Notes under the pieces: generated by a model
Seen by the model: the letters and a program-made list of their open reading frames with translations, nothing else
Databases searched by the model: none
What the model was told of the DNA's origin: nothing
NCBI GenBank assembly: GCA_000328365.1
Contig: KB299425.1
Location: 142,412-206,411 of the forward strand
DNA: 64,000 nucleotides
Direction of reading: 5' to 3'
Source of the DNA: Capitella teleta
Taxonomy: Eukaryota > Annelida > Polychaeta > Capitellidae
Translations under genes and position numbers: made by a program
In this document: in pieces, positions 37,697 through 48,578 of the stretch
How the letters are laid out: each line of letters begins with the position of its first letter
Numbering within the stretch: the first letter of the stretch is position 1

Positions 37697-37849
37697 TCTG
37701 TATGATCCTAAAATATGTTTCAAAATTCAGTCATATATATGTCATTACAATTTTGGAAAAGGGAAAAAATTTAACGGATAAATAATTATTGAAAATTTAT
37801 ATGCATATATACATGCCTGCGTTTATCATCTATCCCATCAGGTTTTGAG

Positions 37850-37880
<31 letters not shown>

Positions 37881-37943
37881 CACACAATTACAATCATCCA
37901 AGATCTACATTTGGGTACAGGGTGGATTATATCTATATAGGGA

Positions 37944-38005
37944 GTGAGTGATTGGGGTTTTACGGCTCCACCCAACCCGTTCGGGTGATACCGGCGCCAA
38001 ATATC
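37944..38005 (-). repeat. SINE fragment in PRDM9-like intron 1
   Basis: Reverse complement contains GGTTGGGTGGAGCCGTAAAA with flanking GGCGCC, matching the body of the tRNA-derived SINE at 1540-1870. Only this body segment is recognisable. Confidence 0.6.
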
Positions 38006-38520
38006 TATATAGGGATTTTTTACGTTTAACATGACACAATTGAAAAGCTCTTACAGAGATAATGAAAAAGTCTTGTGCTGTGAATGATGATAGTCTATGT
38101 ACTGAAGGTTTTTGACCAAAATGGTTAGTATGCAAGCCTCTGAAGAGCTTGGCGCTGCCTGCTTCTTGGGCACTGAACCCCTACTTTTACTAACCTCCTC
38201 GCATCATGGAAACATTGAGTTGTTTCGGGATTCCTTCTATGGTTAAATTAGCAGTTTAGCACATACGGAGCTGTGAATCAGAAGAAATTTTATCTTAAAC
38301 TGGAAAGGAAAATGACTAATTATTTGAGAATCTGTATTAAGATTTAAACTTTTAAAATTTAAGAGTCATTGGATGATTGGTATTTAGTATGATAAGTATC
38401 TATTTTTCACTCTTAATTGGGTATTCGATCAATTCCGTATAATGCTTAAAATGTTAAATCTGGTTACAAGAGCATAAACGATGACAATTATCCCTGATTA
38501 CTTTCAATGGTTTAAGTAAA

Positions 38521-38897
38521 CCGCGCGTGCAAATGATAAATTTACGGAATTTGTGGATGCCTCGTGGCGGCGTTCAATTTCCCAAATTCAAAATGTCCGC
38601 CGGAGAGACGCCGCGCAAGTTCGAACAAAATCGAACAACAAGAGCGTAAATCGAGCTCAGTCTCCATTTAAACATTCGCATTGGACGCAAAATATACACA
38701 TTCATATATATTTCAAATTTAAAGGAAATACGAACTGATCTGATTCAATAAAATTAACTTTTTACTCACCAAATTTGCGGAATTGACTTTTCGAACCTGA
38801 GACGCGCGAAAAGGAAAGAGGGCACGTGATCAGTGGGCTGGGTTTCTATGGACAAGAAATGTGCGCGACATATTCAATTATATCTGTTTAAATCATC
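38521..38897 (-). promoter_or_regulatory. PRDM9-like promoter and 5' exon; inverted-repeat arm A
   Basis: On the minus strand this holds an E-box (CACGTG at about 38825), a candidate untranslated first exon ending at donor GTGAGT (exon edge 38772), and the start of intron 1 with a conserved GC-rich block (GTGGCGGCGTTC). The next exon acceptor is at 37708, giving an intron of about 1.06 kb. The whole segment recurs in opposite orientation at 50160-50540. The transcription start is not determined. Confidence 0.6.
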
Positions 38898-39919
38898 ATT
38901 CGTAGGTCACGCGACTTGGGAGCGATTCACAAATGAAACTTCGGCAGCAAAAAGAATCTCTTATTAGCGTTTTAGAGACAAAATTCGCAGAGAAACTCCC
39001 GATTATTAACAGCGGATGTTGTCAAAAGTGTAGATTAAAAGGTTCGTTTACCCTGTTTGAGAAAAATGTGCGACAGCCCCTAATCGTTCTGACTGAAAAT
39101 CGAAGCAAAGAATGCGTTAGCAAAGTTCAGACTTGCTTGTCATTTTAAGAATCAGCGCCTCTTCATGAATCATTGGAATCAGAAATTGCAGTATTGAATT
39201 TGTGATGCTATCAACATTTGTTGCCGTATCTGTTTCATATTATTTCAAATAAGATAATTTGAATTCTGAAAGCAATTTATTATTATGGCAACTGTCATTT
39301 CATATTTTCATCTGTATTAATTTATACAGCTACAAATGTGTCTTACATGCAGATAGTCCTGCATACTGTTCCAAGAAACTTATATATGTTACGTATAAGC
39401 TCCGGTGCTGGTCTACATGTAATTTTGAGGGATATGTTGATGAGTCAGATGATTATCTGTATTAGGTATGGATAATCCATTTAAAGTTTAAAACTATTGT
39501 GAAGCACATGCTGGTCAATGTTCTCCACATCCATATAGACCTACATGTATATAATTATGTACGCATAATTATTGAGTTGTTTTTTTATTTATAGCTACCG
39601 AGGCCAGCTATTTTTTCTGGTATGCCATTCCGTATCTTTGGCTTATTTTCTTGTTCAAAGCCATTGGGGGGCCCATGGTACGAGATCAGAAGAGACGAAG
39701 AAATGCGGGAACGTAAAAAAAAAAAAAAAAAAAAAAAAAGATAATAACGAAAATTAATTTGATAATAACGAAAATTAATTGTATACTATCTTAGATAGAG
39801 AGATCATAACGTACTGCAGGAAGCGCAAGTGAAATAAGATGTTCTAATCAATTAACTCAAAACTCCAATGCATTCGGATGCTCATGGTCACGTGACGTAT
39901 ACCGCGAAATCAACAAGAA
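38898..39919. promoter_or_regulatory. Upstream region of CDT1 and PRDM9-like
   Basis: Divergent upstream region. Close to the CDT1 ATG are GTCACGTGAC (39887-39896) and, 10 nt before the ATG, CCGCGAAA (39902-39909), whose complement TTTCGCGG fits an E2F site. E2F control would suit CDT1, a G1/S gene. A long A tract lies at 39717-39739. Confidence 0.45.
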
Positions 39920-42715
39920 ATGGCTCAAGCAAAAGTGACTGAATATTTTTCTAATCGCAAAAAGAAGAGTGATATTCAACCATCGAAGCGCAGGAAGGTG
40001 CAGGCGACCTCAGAAGTTGATTTGGCATCGCAGGTCTTCGTTTCTCCTCCGATCCCCACTCGAACACGTAGTCGCAAGCTCCCGAAATCTGAACCGATCG
40101 CGGATTTAAATGCCTCGCAAGAGACCCCCCGCGAAGCCAAGCCTGAACCAACCAAACCAATTCGCTCGAAGACATCAAAAGTCCGCAAACCTCGCGCTAA
40201 GAAAGTCACTAAGCAAAAAGATGTGAGCGCAGATATTAGAGAAGCTTTCTTGAAGGTCTCCACACCTGCTGTCACTGAAAATTCAAATTTCGTTGCGGAA
40301 GAAGCAACGGCCGCCTGTGATGACCACTGCGGGAGTCCCCTTTGCACGCCCACGAAGCGTGCAAAGGCAGAAGATGCAACCGTGGCTCGCAAAAGAAGCA
40401 AAGCTACAGTGCAAGCGAAGGACCTCTTGGAAGCTGCTGCTTTCCGAACTCCAGAAAAATTCTCGTTCGAAGATCATGATCTGCAGAGAGAGAATCAAAG
40501 GTCATCTGCAAGGAAGAAACTCGTTCTGAAGAAGAGCAGTCCTCAAGCGGATGATGCTGCTGTGTTTGAGTTCAAAGGAAAAGAGGTCAGATAGTTCATC
40601 AGTGTTTAAATTCATTAACTTATTGTGTTTATTTCAGATTAGGAAGGTTTTAAGCCTGGGTAGTTTGAAGGCTGAATCTGCTAGTGTGACTGAATCACAG
40701 AAATCAGTTAAAGATGTTACAAAGGTTGATGTTCAGGAGAGGACTGAGGAGGTAGCATCTAGTACTTCTGGTGGACCTGCTACTGAGAGTGGAAAAGATA
40801 ACTCGATTTCTTCCATCGCGGAGGTACTGAGGTCACATGATCGAGAAGTACAAATTCTAAATTTATGTTCTTTTAAAACAGAAAATTGAGAAGTTGAAAC
40901 CAGATGAAGTGAAGCAGAAACTTGCTAAATGTGGAAAATTGGACGCACTGAAAGCGAAGTTAACCGAATTCAACCTAGCAAAGAAGAAAGTGGAGGAAAC
41001 TAAGAAGAAAGCTAAAGAGATAGCGAACAGACGTTTATCTGAGGAACTGACGACCAAGAAAGAGAAAACAATAGAAAGGTATTTAGGTCTGTTCCCCTGT
41101 GATATCTTCTGTATGGGTTATATTTACAGCCGTCCTGCACACGAGCGATTCCACTCACTAGCGCAACCGGTTCCTCCTTCATTATCGCTGCCTTTCAAAT
41201 TCAAGCAGCTCGCAGATATCTTCCACAGCACTGATGTCGTGTTGAGCATGTTGGACAAGAGAAACGAGATGTGCACTTTCTCAAAATTAAAAGCTGCCGT
41301 TGAGCAAATGCGGAAAAAGTACAGTTCAGGGTCAGATTGTTTGCTGGTTATTACATAATTTTTGCTGCAGAGTTTTTGAGTTGCGTCACCTTGGGCAGCT
41401 GGTTAAGGTCTTCCCTGACGGCTACGTCCTTAGACAAGAGAAAGGCATTGCTCAGTTTGCGAAGGGCAAATCCAACCAATATCAACTCACAATAGAGGCT
41501 GATTTATCTGGTTTGAATACTGGTGGTTAGTCTAGTGTTATGCGTGTGAATTGTTTATTTGTGATTGTTATATCCCAGATAACAAAGATGAGAAAAGTCT
41601 GAAAGAAAAAGCATCGCTGACGTCCACTGCGTTACTGCAACGCAAATCCATCTTCCACAGCCAATTGATCGCCCTCGTTAAGCAACACCATCAGGTTTTG
41701 TGATTCTATGTTGATAAACACCTATACAACTTTCTTGTCCTTCTTTAGGAATTTCTCTCAAAGCTCTCTCGGCCGTTGATAATCCCAGATGATAAGCTCA
41801 CTCGCTGGCATCCAAAATTCCCACTGGATCAAGTACCAGAAATAACGCCTGCAGCCTTACCCGAACCTCCCAACTGCAAGACTTTTAAATCTGCCGCTGA
41901 AGTTCTACAGCATACGGGTGCGATGAGCCAAATGGGTCCACGGGTACGCTCTGCTCACCTTACACTTACCAAATAATTCCAACTTTGAATTTCCACTGTA
42001 GTTTGCGAAAGCCCTGGAGATGGTTGCAGCCAAGAGAGCTGAAGAAAAAAAATCTAATTCGGAGCCAAAGAAAACCGAAGCAGATAACATGAAAGGGATT
42101 CCTTCGTCACTTTTGGAACGGATCCGAGCAAAAGAGAAGGAGAAAGACGTTATGATGATGATGCGATCGCCCGCAGACGAACAGCGCCACTCAATGCTCT
42201 CACGGCTGCCAGAAATGGTGCGCATTCTCAGAACGTATCCTTTTGAACGATCTCTGTGTTGAAATTTAGTTCAGGCTCAATTTTTCTTGATTTTGAGTCG
42301 TAATGCGTTAATGTGGACTTTTGTGGGTTTTTCTGTTTCCTTAATTCTTTGCGTCAGATGTTTTCTCACTGAGAAGCGACCTGCGTTGCCTCTGGATATC
42401 GTCATTGCAAAACTCTGTGACAGCTGCAAATCATCTCTTAGTGCAAGTAAGTACGCATGCACTTTCAATAATGCCATCATTAAATGCTGTTATCTCTATT
42501 TATTATTTTTCTCCTAACTTCTTTAATTGAATTATGATCAATTCTTTGTTCTTTCAGAGTTGATGGAGGAACACATTGATCTTTTGACTAAAGTTCTTCC
42601 AAAATGGACCCAGATTCTCACTGTAAAAAAAGGAAAATTCTTGAAAGTTGACAAAAATCAAGACCTCTCTCAAATCATTAAAACCCTTGATAAAATGATT
42701 CTTGAAGCAAAGTAA
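39920..42715 (+). CDS. CDT1: DNA replication licensing factor CDT1
   Basis: CDT1 loads the MCM2-7 helicase at origins with ORC and CDC6, and is inhibited by geminin and destroyed in S phase. Exons: 39920-40585, 40638-40823, 40882-41078, 41130-41318, 41371-41525, 41579-41694, 41749-41943, 42002-42234, 42358-42446, 42558-42715; 727 codons (human 546). The N-terminus QAKVTEYFSNRKKK is a PCNA-dependent degron with basic residues after the aromatic pair, but with Glu where the consensus has Asp. A long disordered Lys/Ser-rich region follows, with SPLCTPTKR and FRTPEKF as possible CDK sites. The central winged helix covers HERFHSLAQPVPPSLSLPFK to YQLTIEADL. The C-terminal winged helix and MCM-binding part includes LTRWHPKF, ERIRAKEKEK, SRLPEMVRILR and EKRPALPLDIV. 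All introns are 50-125 nt. Confidence 0.96.
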
Positions 42716-45103
42716 ATTTTGCAAGTTCATTCTGATGTATGCCGCCGTCGTTATAGCAACTGGTGTTCTGATCCAATTTATTTATTAAAAATCGAACTCG
42801 TGGGTATTATTTCTGCAATGTTAAGTCTGTAAAATAGAAAATAAGACATATTTGTGAAGATGAAGGTTGAATAAGTGAGAAATCTAGATTTCAAGTAATT
42901 ATTTCTTTCTTTGAATGTGCATTTCATTTTCTGTTCATTTTCTTTCAAATTATTTAATTGGGCTGACATTTGTGATCAATAATTTTAGCAACGTTTCATG
43001 AATATTATTTGTCTTGTTTATTATCTCTGCATGTGTGTTTTTTTTTTCTGCATTTTTTTCTGCATTTTTTTTTTTTTTTTTCTGCATGTGTTTTTAAACT
43101 TTTATCACGTTTTCATAATGGCTCCTTTTTTACTTTACTATATTTCGCTTCTTTTTTTCATTTATCTATTTTTTATATCTTAACTTTACAATATATTTGC
43201 ATGGTAAATGATGAGTTTCTTTCACAATAAAGACTTTATTTGTGAAATCTGTGTTTTGTAAATTTCTTAGAAATGCAGATTTTTCCTATTTTCAAATATC
43301 AATTTACAAATACATGCTTAATCATGCACCAATTATCGTGAATTTATTCTGTGCTTAGATGTAAGTGCCCACTATATTGGCGTGAATCATTACGCTCTTT
43401 AAACCACATGTACACGAAATTCACAGCTAAAACTACGCTATTCATTGAATTAAAATATTGACCATTTACTTCTTCAGTAAAAAAACAGAACTCGATTTCC
43501 CTTTAATCAGCATTTTCCTTCATTTCTATTTTCCAACCTTGCCTCTCAAGCACGGCTATCGTGACACTCATTGGAGGAATGAGAAACACTGATTTAGAGT
43601 TAGCTCTGTCTGGCCTAACAATAATAGCACGCATGGAGAGCCACGTTGACAAACGCTGATTGGCTGTTTGTACTCACGTGGTAAGAATCCAGTGATCTGA
43701 TTCGCTTTCCGCCCACTTCCGCTTCGTGTTCAGCGAAATCTTTGCTCTTCCGAAATCTCAGTTGAGTTCCAGAAATATCGATTTTATCGATTATAAGTAA
43801 TGGTTATCATCTGTGCGTGACTGCATGAGTTTGCTTGTGAACTAACCATCGAGGTAAACTGCCTTTGCATGCAATTGTATTCACTTGGCTACCCGTGAAT
43901 TACTCATTCCTATTAATTAATATATATTATATTGTTACTTGTCTTTTAACTTGTATACTATTACTATATTATTATTTTCATAATGTTTGTATATCATACA
44001 ATATCAATATTATTAATGATCTTGTTGGAGAATTCAATGTTGACATTGACTTTCATTGATTTACTTGAACGAATGCATTATTGCTTATGATACAATGTAT
44101 TTGCAGTATACTTACTACTTAGTAATTAGCACAGATTCTCGGGCGAGGTCTGAGACCCATTGGGCTCGCTGTAGTATGTCAGCTACTTAGTAATTAATTC
44201 TATTTATTTTTATTTCATTTGAACTTTTTTGATATCAGTGGATATCCGTGTGCAAAGTAAGCTTCATCATCATGACATGCATATAGTTTATAGTTATGAG
44301 GTACTTCATTTTTGCACTAGCTCGCTAATATGAGATTTGGAGGTCCGGGTAAATTCGGCAAGTGAACCAATTATACTAAATTATAGGCCTGAAAACTATA
44401 GTATAATTATTTAAAATAACTAGGCCTATAATAAAATTATAATATACAGTTCTCATTTGTATAGCTATTAATCAGAAATATCACTGTAATTCATGATTCT
44501 ACAATGTACTTATGTAGTCAGTAGTGTATAATAGTTATTTCATTTATTTGCCAGATATTTACAGTTCTTTTTTTTTTCAATTTTACTATAATTTATTCAT
44601 TAACCTGAATTTGATTTAAAACCTGAATGCTGCCTATTAACCTCTTCTAACAAATATGCAATTCCATAATTACCCATAAACTTTCCAGAGGGATTTTTCA
44701 TTCAATGTGATTCACATATTTTGCACAGCTAGTCTGCTAACCAATTGCAGCGATTGAAGTACACTTGATTCAACTAGTAGTGCCACGTGGCAGATTTTTC
44801 AAGCATTTCCCCGTCTATCTTATTTCTTTGGCTTTCAAAATAAAAGGTTTTTTTTCCCCCTTCAAATTTTTCCCCTGTTTTGTCTCTTGTGCTTCCTCAT
44901 AAATATTTTCTCAAGGCCATGCAGGCAAGCAACGTCTTCTGCTTCTTACAGAATATTATTATAATTATATTAATATATATATTATATCAATGATCCTGTT
45001 ATCTCATTGATTTGATCATAATTTATATCAATTTCAGCTGAAGCTTATTAGAATCTGTTTGTTCATTATGTGAAGTTGTTTTGATGAAATTTATACCTAA
45101 TCT
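42716..45103. other. CDT1 3' UTR and CALU upstream region
   Basis: AATAAA at 43226-43231 is the likely CDT1 signal. It sits in the palindrome AATAAAGACTTTATT, so it could serve both strands. Around 43640-43860 are a CCAAT-type GATTGGCT and a possible donor GTAAAC at about 43854, which may close an untranslated first exon of CALU. The rest is AT-rich without genes. Confidence 0.4.
44115..44196. repeat. 54-bp insert between 14-bp direct repeats
   Basis: CTACTTAGTAATTA occurs at 44115-44128 and 44183-44196. The 54 bp between is GC-richer than its surroundings and holds CGAGGTCTGAGACCC. This looks like a target duplication around a very short retroposed fragment. Confidence 0.5.
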
Positions 45104-45325
45104 TAAGAGTGGCGGTGGCCGAGTGGTTATCGTGCTCGCCTCGAAAAAGGCTTGCCGCTGGCCACTGGACGTTCGAAGCCAGCCACCAACCTTGTGTCCT
45201 TGGGTAAGGCACTTAACTCCTGCTTCACTACCCTGGATGGAAAGGAGTGGCGCCCCATCTGTATTTGGCAAAGAAAGGCAAAATATGGCCCGAGGAAACT
45301 TGATTCTCATCATCATCATCATCAT
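45104..45325 (+). repeat. tRNA-derived SINE with conserved central block
   Basis: The head has TGGCCGAGTGG (A box) and GTTCGAAGCC (B box), resembling a type II tRNA. The middle contains CCTTGGGTAAGGCACTTAAC, a block shared by SINEs of many marine invertebrates. The 3' end is a short CATCAT-type repeat. It lies about 240 bp before the first coding exon of CALU. The family differs from the SINE at 1540. Confidence 0.7.
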
Positions 45326-45594
45326 ACCTAATCTTTCCAATTAAATCAATTCAGATATAGAATTCATGGTTGTCATCCATTTGTGAACGATTTCAGATAT
45401 AGTTATGAACTTAAGATTTAATGAGTCACTTCTAATCGATTAGTTCCAAATCTTTAACCCTCATAAAAATACTGATTAAACAACTTTTCATAATCATCAT
45501 TCAGTAGAGAACTCATTTTAATATTTTCAAATGCCTCTGCTAACCTTTGACCTTTGTCTCCTTGCAGATGCTTGAGCGTTTGTGCGACATAAAG

Positions 45595-48578
45595 ATGTAC
45601 GCTGTGCTCCTCCTAGCAACCCTCCTCGCCTCTTCCCTCGCCTCCGCGATCCCGAAGCCGGGAGAAGAGGAGCACAAATCGAGGGTCGTCGACCGGGAGC
45701 TCAGCGAGCAAGAGCACTTTGTGAATGGAGAAGAGGAAATGCACAACCCAGACTACGACCACGAGGCGTTCCTGGGAAGAGAAGACGCCGAAGCCTTTGA
45801 CCAGCTCAGCCCAGAAGAGAGCAAGCGCAAACTGGGGTACATCCTACATTGATAAACACTCATGTATCTCACCTCGGCCTTATTCCAGACTTATCTATGA
45901 CAAAATGGACAAAGATGCTGATGGCAAAGTCACAGAGGAGGAGCTGAGGAACTGGATCCGCCACGTGCAGAACCGCTACATCTGGAGCGACACGGAGCGC
46001 CAGTGGAACGACCATGACCCCCAGGACGACAAGCTCTCCTGGCAGGACTACAAGAAGCGCACTTACGGCTTCATGGACGAGAAGGAAGAAGAGAGCTACA
46101 ACTACGTTGACATGGTACGCAGGGACGAACGCAGGTGGAACAGGGCGGACGGCGACAGAGACGGTCATTTGACGAAGGAAGAGTTTGCCGACTTCCTTCA
46201 CCCGGAGGAAGCAGAACGCATGCGCGATATCGTCATTGATGTGAGGTTATTCTCTATGGTTTTTGGAAGATTATTTACATTATTTACATTTTACATTATT
46301 TACATTATTTACATTATTTACATTATTTTCTCATCAGGAAACTTTAGAAGATATTGATAAGGATAAAGACGGAAAGATCAGCCTGGATGAGTATATCGGT
46401 GAGTGCTTGGTGATGTTGGTTAATTCGATGTTTCGACTCTTGTAGACCTATATCTGCATGAAGATGATACTAAATTTCTAATCATCACTTTTATATTGCT
46501 TCTGAAGCTAGATACTGTAAGAGATACACAAGTTAATGACATAATACAATCGATCCACATTAATCGCCCAGGTTCGTTTTCAATGGTTTGGTTCGGATTA
46601 ATGAGGGAGTTGGATTAACAAATTCGCCTCACAATTGGTCCCTATATGGGGTTACCATGGGGTGTAGACAACAACGTACAAACTAATTTTTCAATGTTGA
46701 TCAAGGGAAATAATATGATTAGATTGTGAGGGTTTTTTAGACAAATTTTCATTATAATTAAATTATAAAGAAGCAATGAATGGAAGAGTTCATACGTTTC
46801 ATAACAGTTTAAGCCCCAACTGCTCCTGCTCATCAAGCTCAGCCAATCGGACGCACCGAGTGTGATCTCCTTTTAATTAATGTTGTGCTTTTGTGAGACG
46901 ACAGTTAATCGACCCATTTCTTTGAAGGTTTGCTTGACCGCTTATTAAAAAAGTCCCTCAAACACGCTGACAAAAAAAAGAGATGTTTTTGCTGCACTTA
47001 ACACCTTTATCCATGCAGGTCGTTGTCTTTAGCACGAATGCTTTAAATATATCACAGACACATCAAAGGATGACGCCGAGATGGCGGATTATTAAGGGAA
47101 ACTTTAATTCGGTTGTCAAAAATTGAAATTGAAGTCGGAGTCGGAAATTAAGGGAATCGGATAAATAAGGTCAATTAGCATTGTGACAGATCTGTCGCCG
47201 AGCATCGAATCGGATTATTAAGGGAGTCGGATGAATAAAACTCCCAATAATGAGGGTCGACTTTAATATGGAGCCACTCTTTATATGCATGTGTATTGCC
47301 ATAACGCCTGACTTGCACTCAGATGACCTTTTTGAACCGGATGAGGATGAGGAGGATGCTGAATGGATTCAGGAGGAGAAGGACGAATTCCAAATGAACC
47401 TCGACGCAAACGGAGACACATTCCTCGATCGAGATGAAATCGTGTCGTGGATAATTCCGGAAGACTTTGACCACACGAAGGAGGAGTCTCGACACTTGTT
47501 TGCGGAGGCAGATCTGAATGAGGTCTGTTCAGAGACTAACGCCGCTTTTCTTTCTCCTTTGCAGGCGGACGTCGTCATAGCTCCAAAAAAAGACAAACTA
47601 TGAGAAACAAGGATTTAATTTTTGTGTCCTTTTTAATACAGGCGATATGTGGCCCAACTATGATAAGGGAGACGAACCTGACTGGGTGAAGAACGAGAGG
47701 GATCAATTTGCGACATTCCGGGATAAGAACAAGGACGGAGTGATGGATCGGGAGGAGGTCCAGGACTGGATTCTCCCGGCTGATTACGATCACTCGGAGG
47801 CTGAGGCTAAACATCTCATCTTTGAGTCTGATGCAGATCGGGTATGTAGCGTAACTCCCTAGCATGCTGCTTCTTGTTTACGGTATAAGGCGCACATTTT
47901 ATTCCTGATTTAACACAATTGTATACTGAATTTAAATAATACTAAATAAGAGAATCAGTTGCTTGGAGTTATCTACATGCCTTATACAATTTATTTATTT
48001 TTTCGTTGTAAGGGGACCTCTAAGCAATTCTATTGTTAACGCTTGGAGCAATGAATGAACACATCTCTTCGCAGTTCTGATAAATGAAAACTCATACTAA
48101 TCGCATTCCAATTTAATCCTAATTAAGGAAGTCTTATTTTAGTCATCAATTTTATTCATAGCAAACAGATTGTTTCTAAATTGATATATTTGAATTTGTA
48201 TAACAACCAATGGAATTGATTGAAAAAGTGTCTGGAATTAACAGAGGTCCTTTTTGAGTATCTTGTGGTGTTTTTTTTTTGTCTGCACAATATTTTACTC
48301 AGTACTATGCATGGAGCAGGTTTTGAAGAAATTTTCCCCGATCCAGGGGAAGATGGTTGATTACGTGATTTGCACGAACATCACTAGCTTCCTCATCTGG
48401 ATATTTGAATATTTTGTTTCTGTTTATTCATCATTTTTTCCTTCTCAGTCTTAAAATATTTGTTTACTTCCAGGATGGTGTTCTCACAAGAGAAGAAGTT
48501 CTTGAAAAATACGACACATTCGTCGGATCTCAGGCTACAGATTTCGGTGAAGCGCTGGAACGTCACGATGAATTCTGA
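45595..48578 (+). CDS. CALU: Calumenin/reticulocalbin-type EF-hand protein of the ER
   Basis: CREC-family low-affinity calcium protein of the secretory pathway. Exons: 45595-45836 (exon begins at acceptor 45568), 45889-46240, 46338-46398, then either 47323-47522 or 47642-47841, then 48474-48578; 319 codons with one of the pair. The start [18 protein letters not shown] is a signal peptide; an in-frame Met nine codons earlier is the alternative. EF-hand loops include [36 protein letters not shown], one in the alternative exon, and one split between it and the last exon. The C-terminus is HDEF, an ER-retrieval signal as in human calumenin. [11 protein letters not shown] matches vertebrate CALU exactly. 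AATAAA at 49145-49150 is a candidate poly(A) signal. Confidence 0.95.
46547..47263. mobile_element. Pogo/Tigger-like MITE in CALU intron 3
   Basis: The ends are imperfect inverted repeats: CAATCGATCCACATTAAT on the left against AAGTCGACCCTCATTATT read inward from the right, each bordered by TA (46545-46546, 47264-47265). Inside both ends are further blocks of the type GGATTAATGAGGGAG. TA target sites and this kind of terminus fit a pogo/Tigger-like element. No transposase frame is present. The right end is 59 bp from exon 47323-47522. Confidence 0.6.
47323..47522 (+). CDS. CALU: CALU alternative exon 4A
   Basis: A 200-nt exon after acceptor CACTCAG, entering in phase 1 and leaving in phase 0. 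It encodes [20 protein letters not shown], an EF loop [31 protein letters not shown] and AEADLNE. Joined to the last exon, the loop [12 protein letters not shown] is completed. It is more acidic than exon 4B and further from the calumenin consensus. Its donor is GTCTGT, weaker than that of 4B. Confidence 0.85.
47642..47841 (+). CDS. CALU: CALU alternative exon 4B
   Basis: Also exactly 200 nt with the same phases. It encodes [20 protein letters not shown], an EF loop [32 protein letters not shown] and ESDADR, close to human calumenin. Joined to the last exon it gives the loop [12 protein letters not shown]. Including both 4A and 4B would shift the frame and reach a stop within 4B, so a transcript can use only one for a full-length protein. 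Confidence 0.92.

Noticed and set aside
45104-45185. Leu/Ser-type tRNA gene
   Set aside because: Continues directly into a SINE body and simple-repeat tail.
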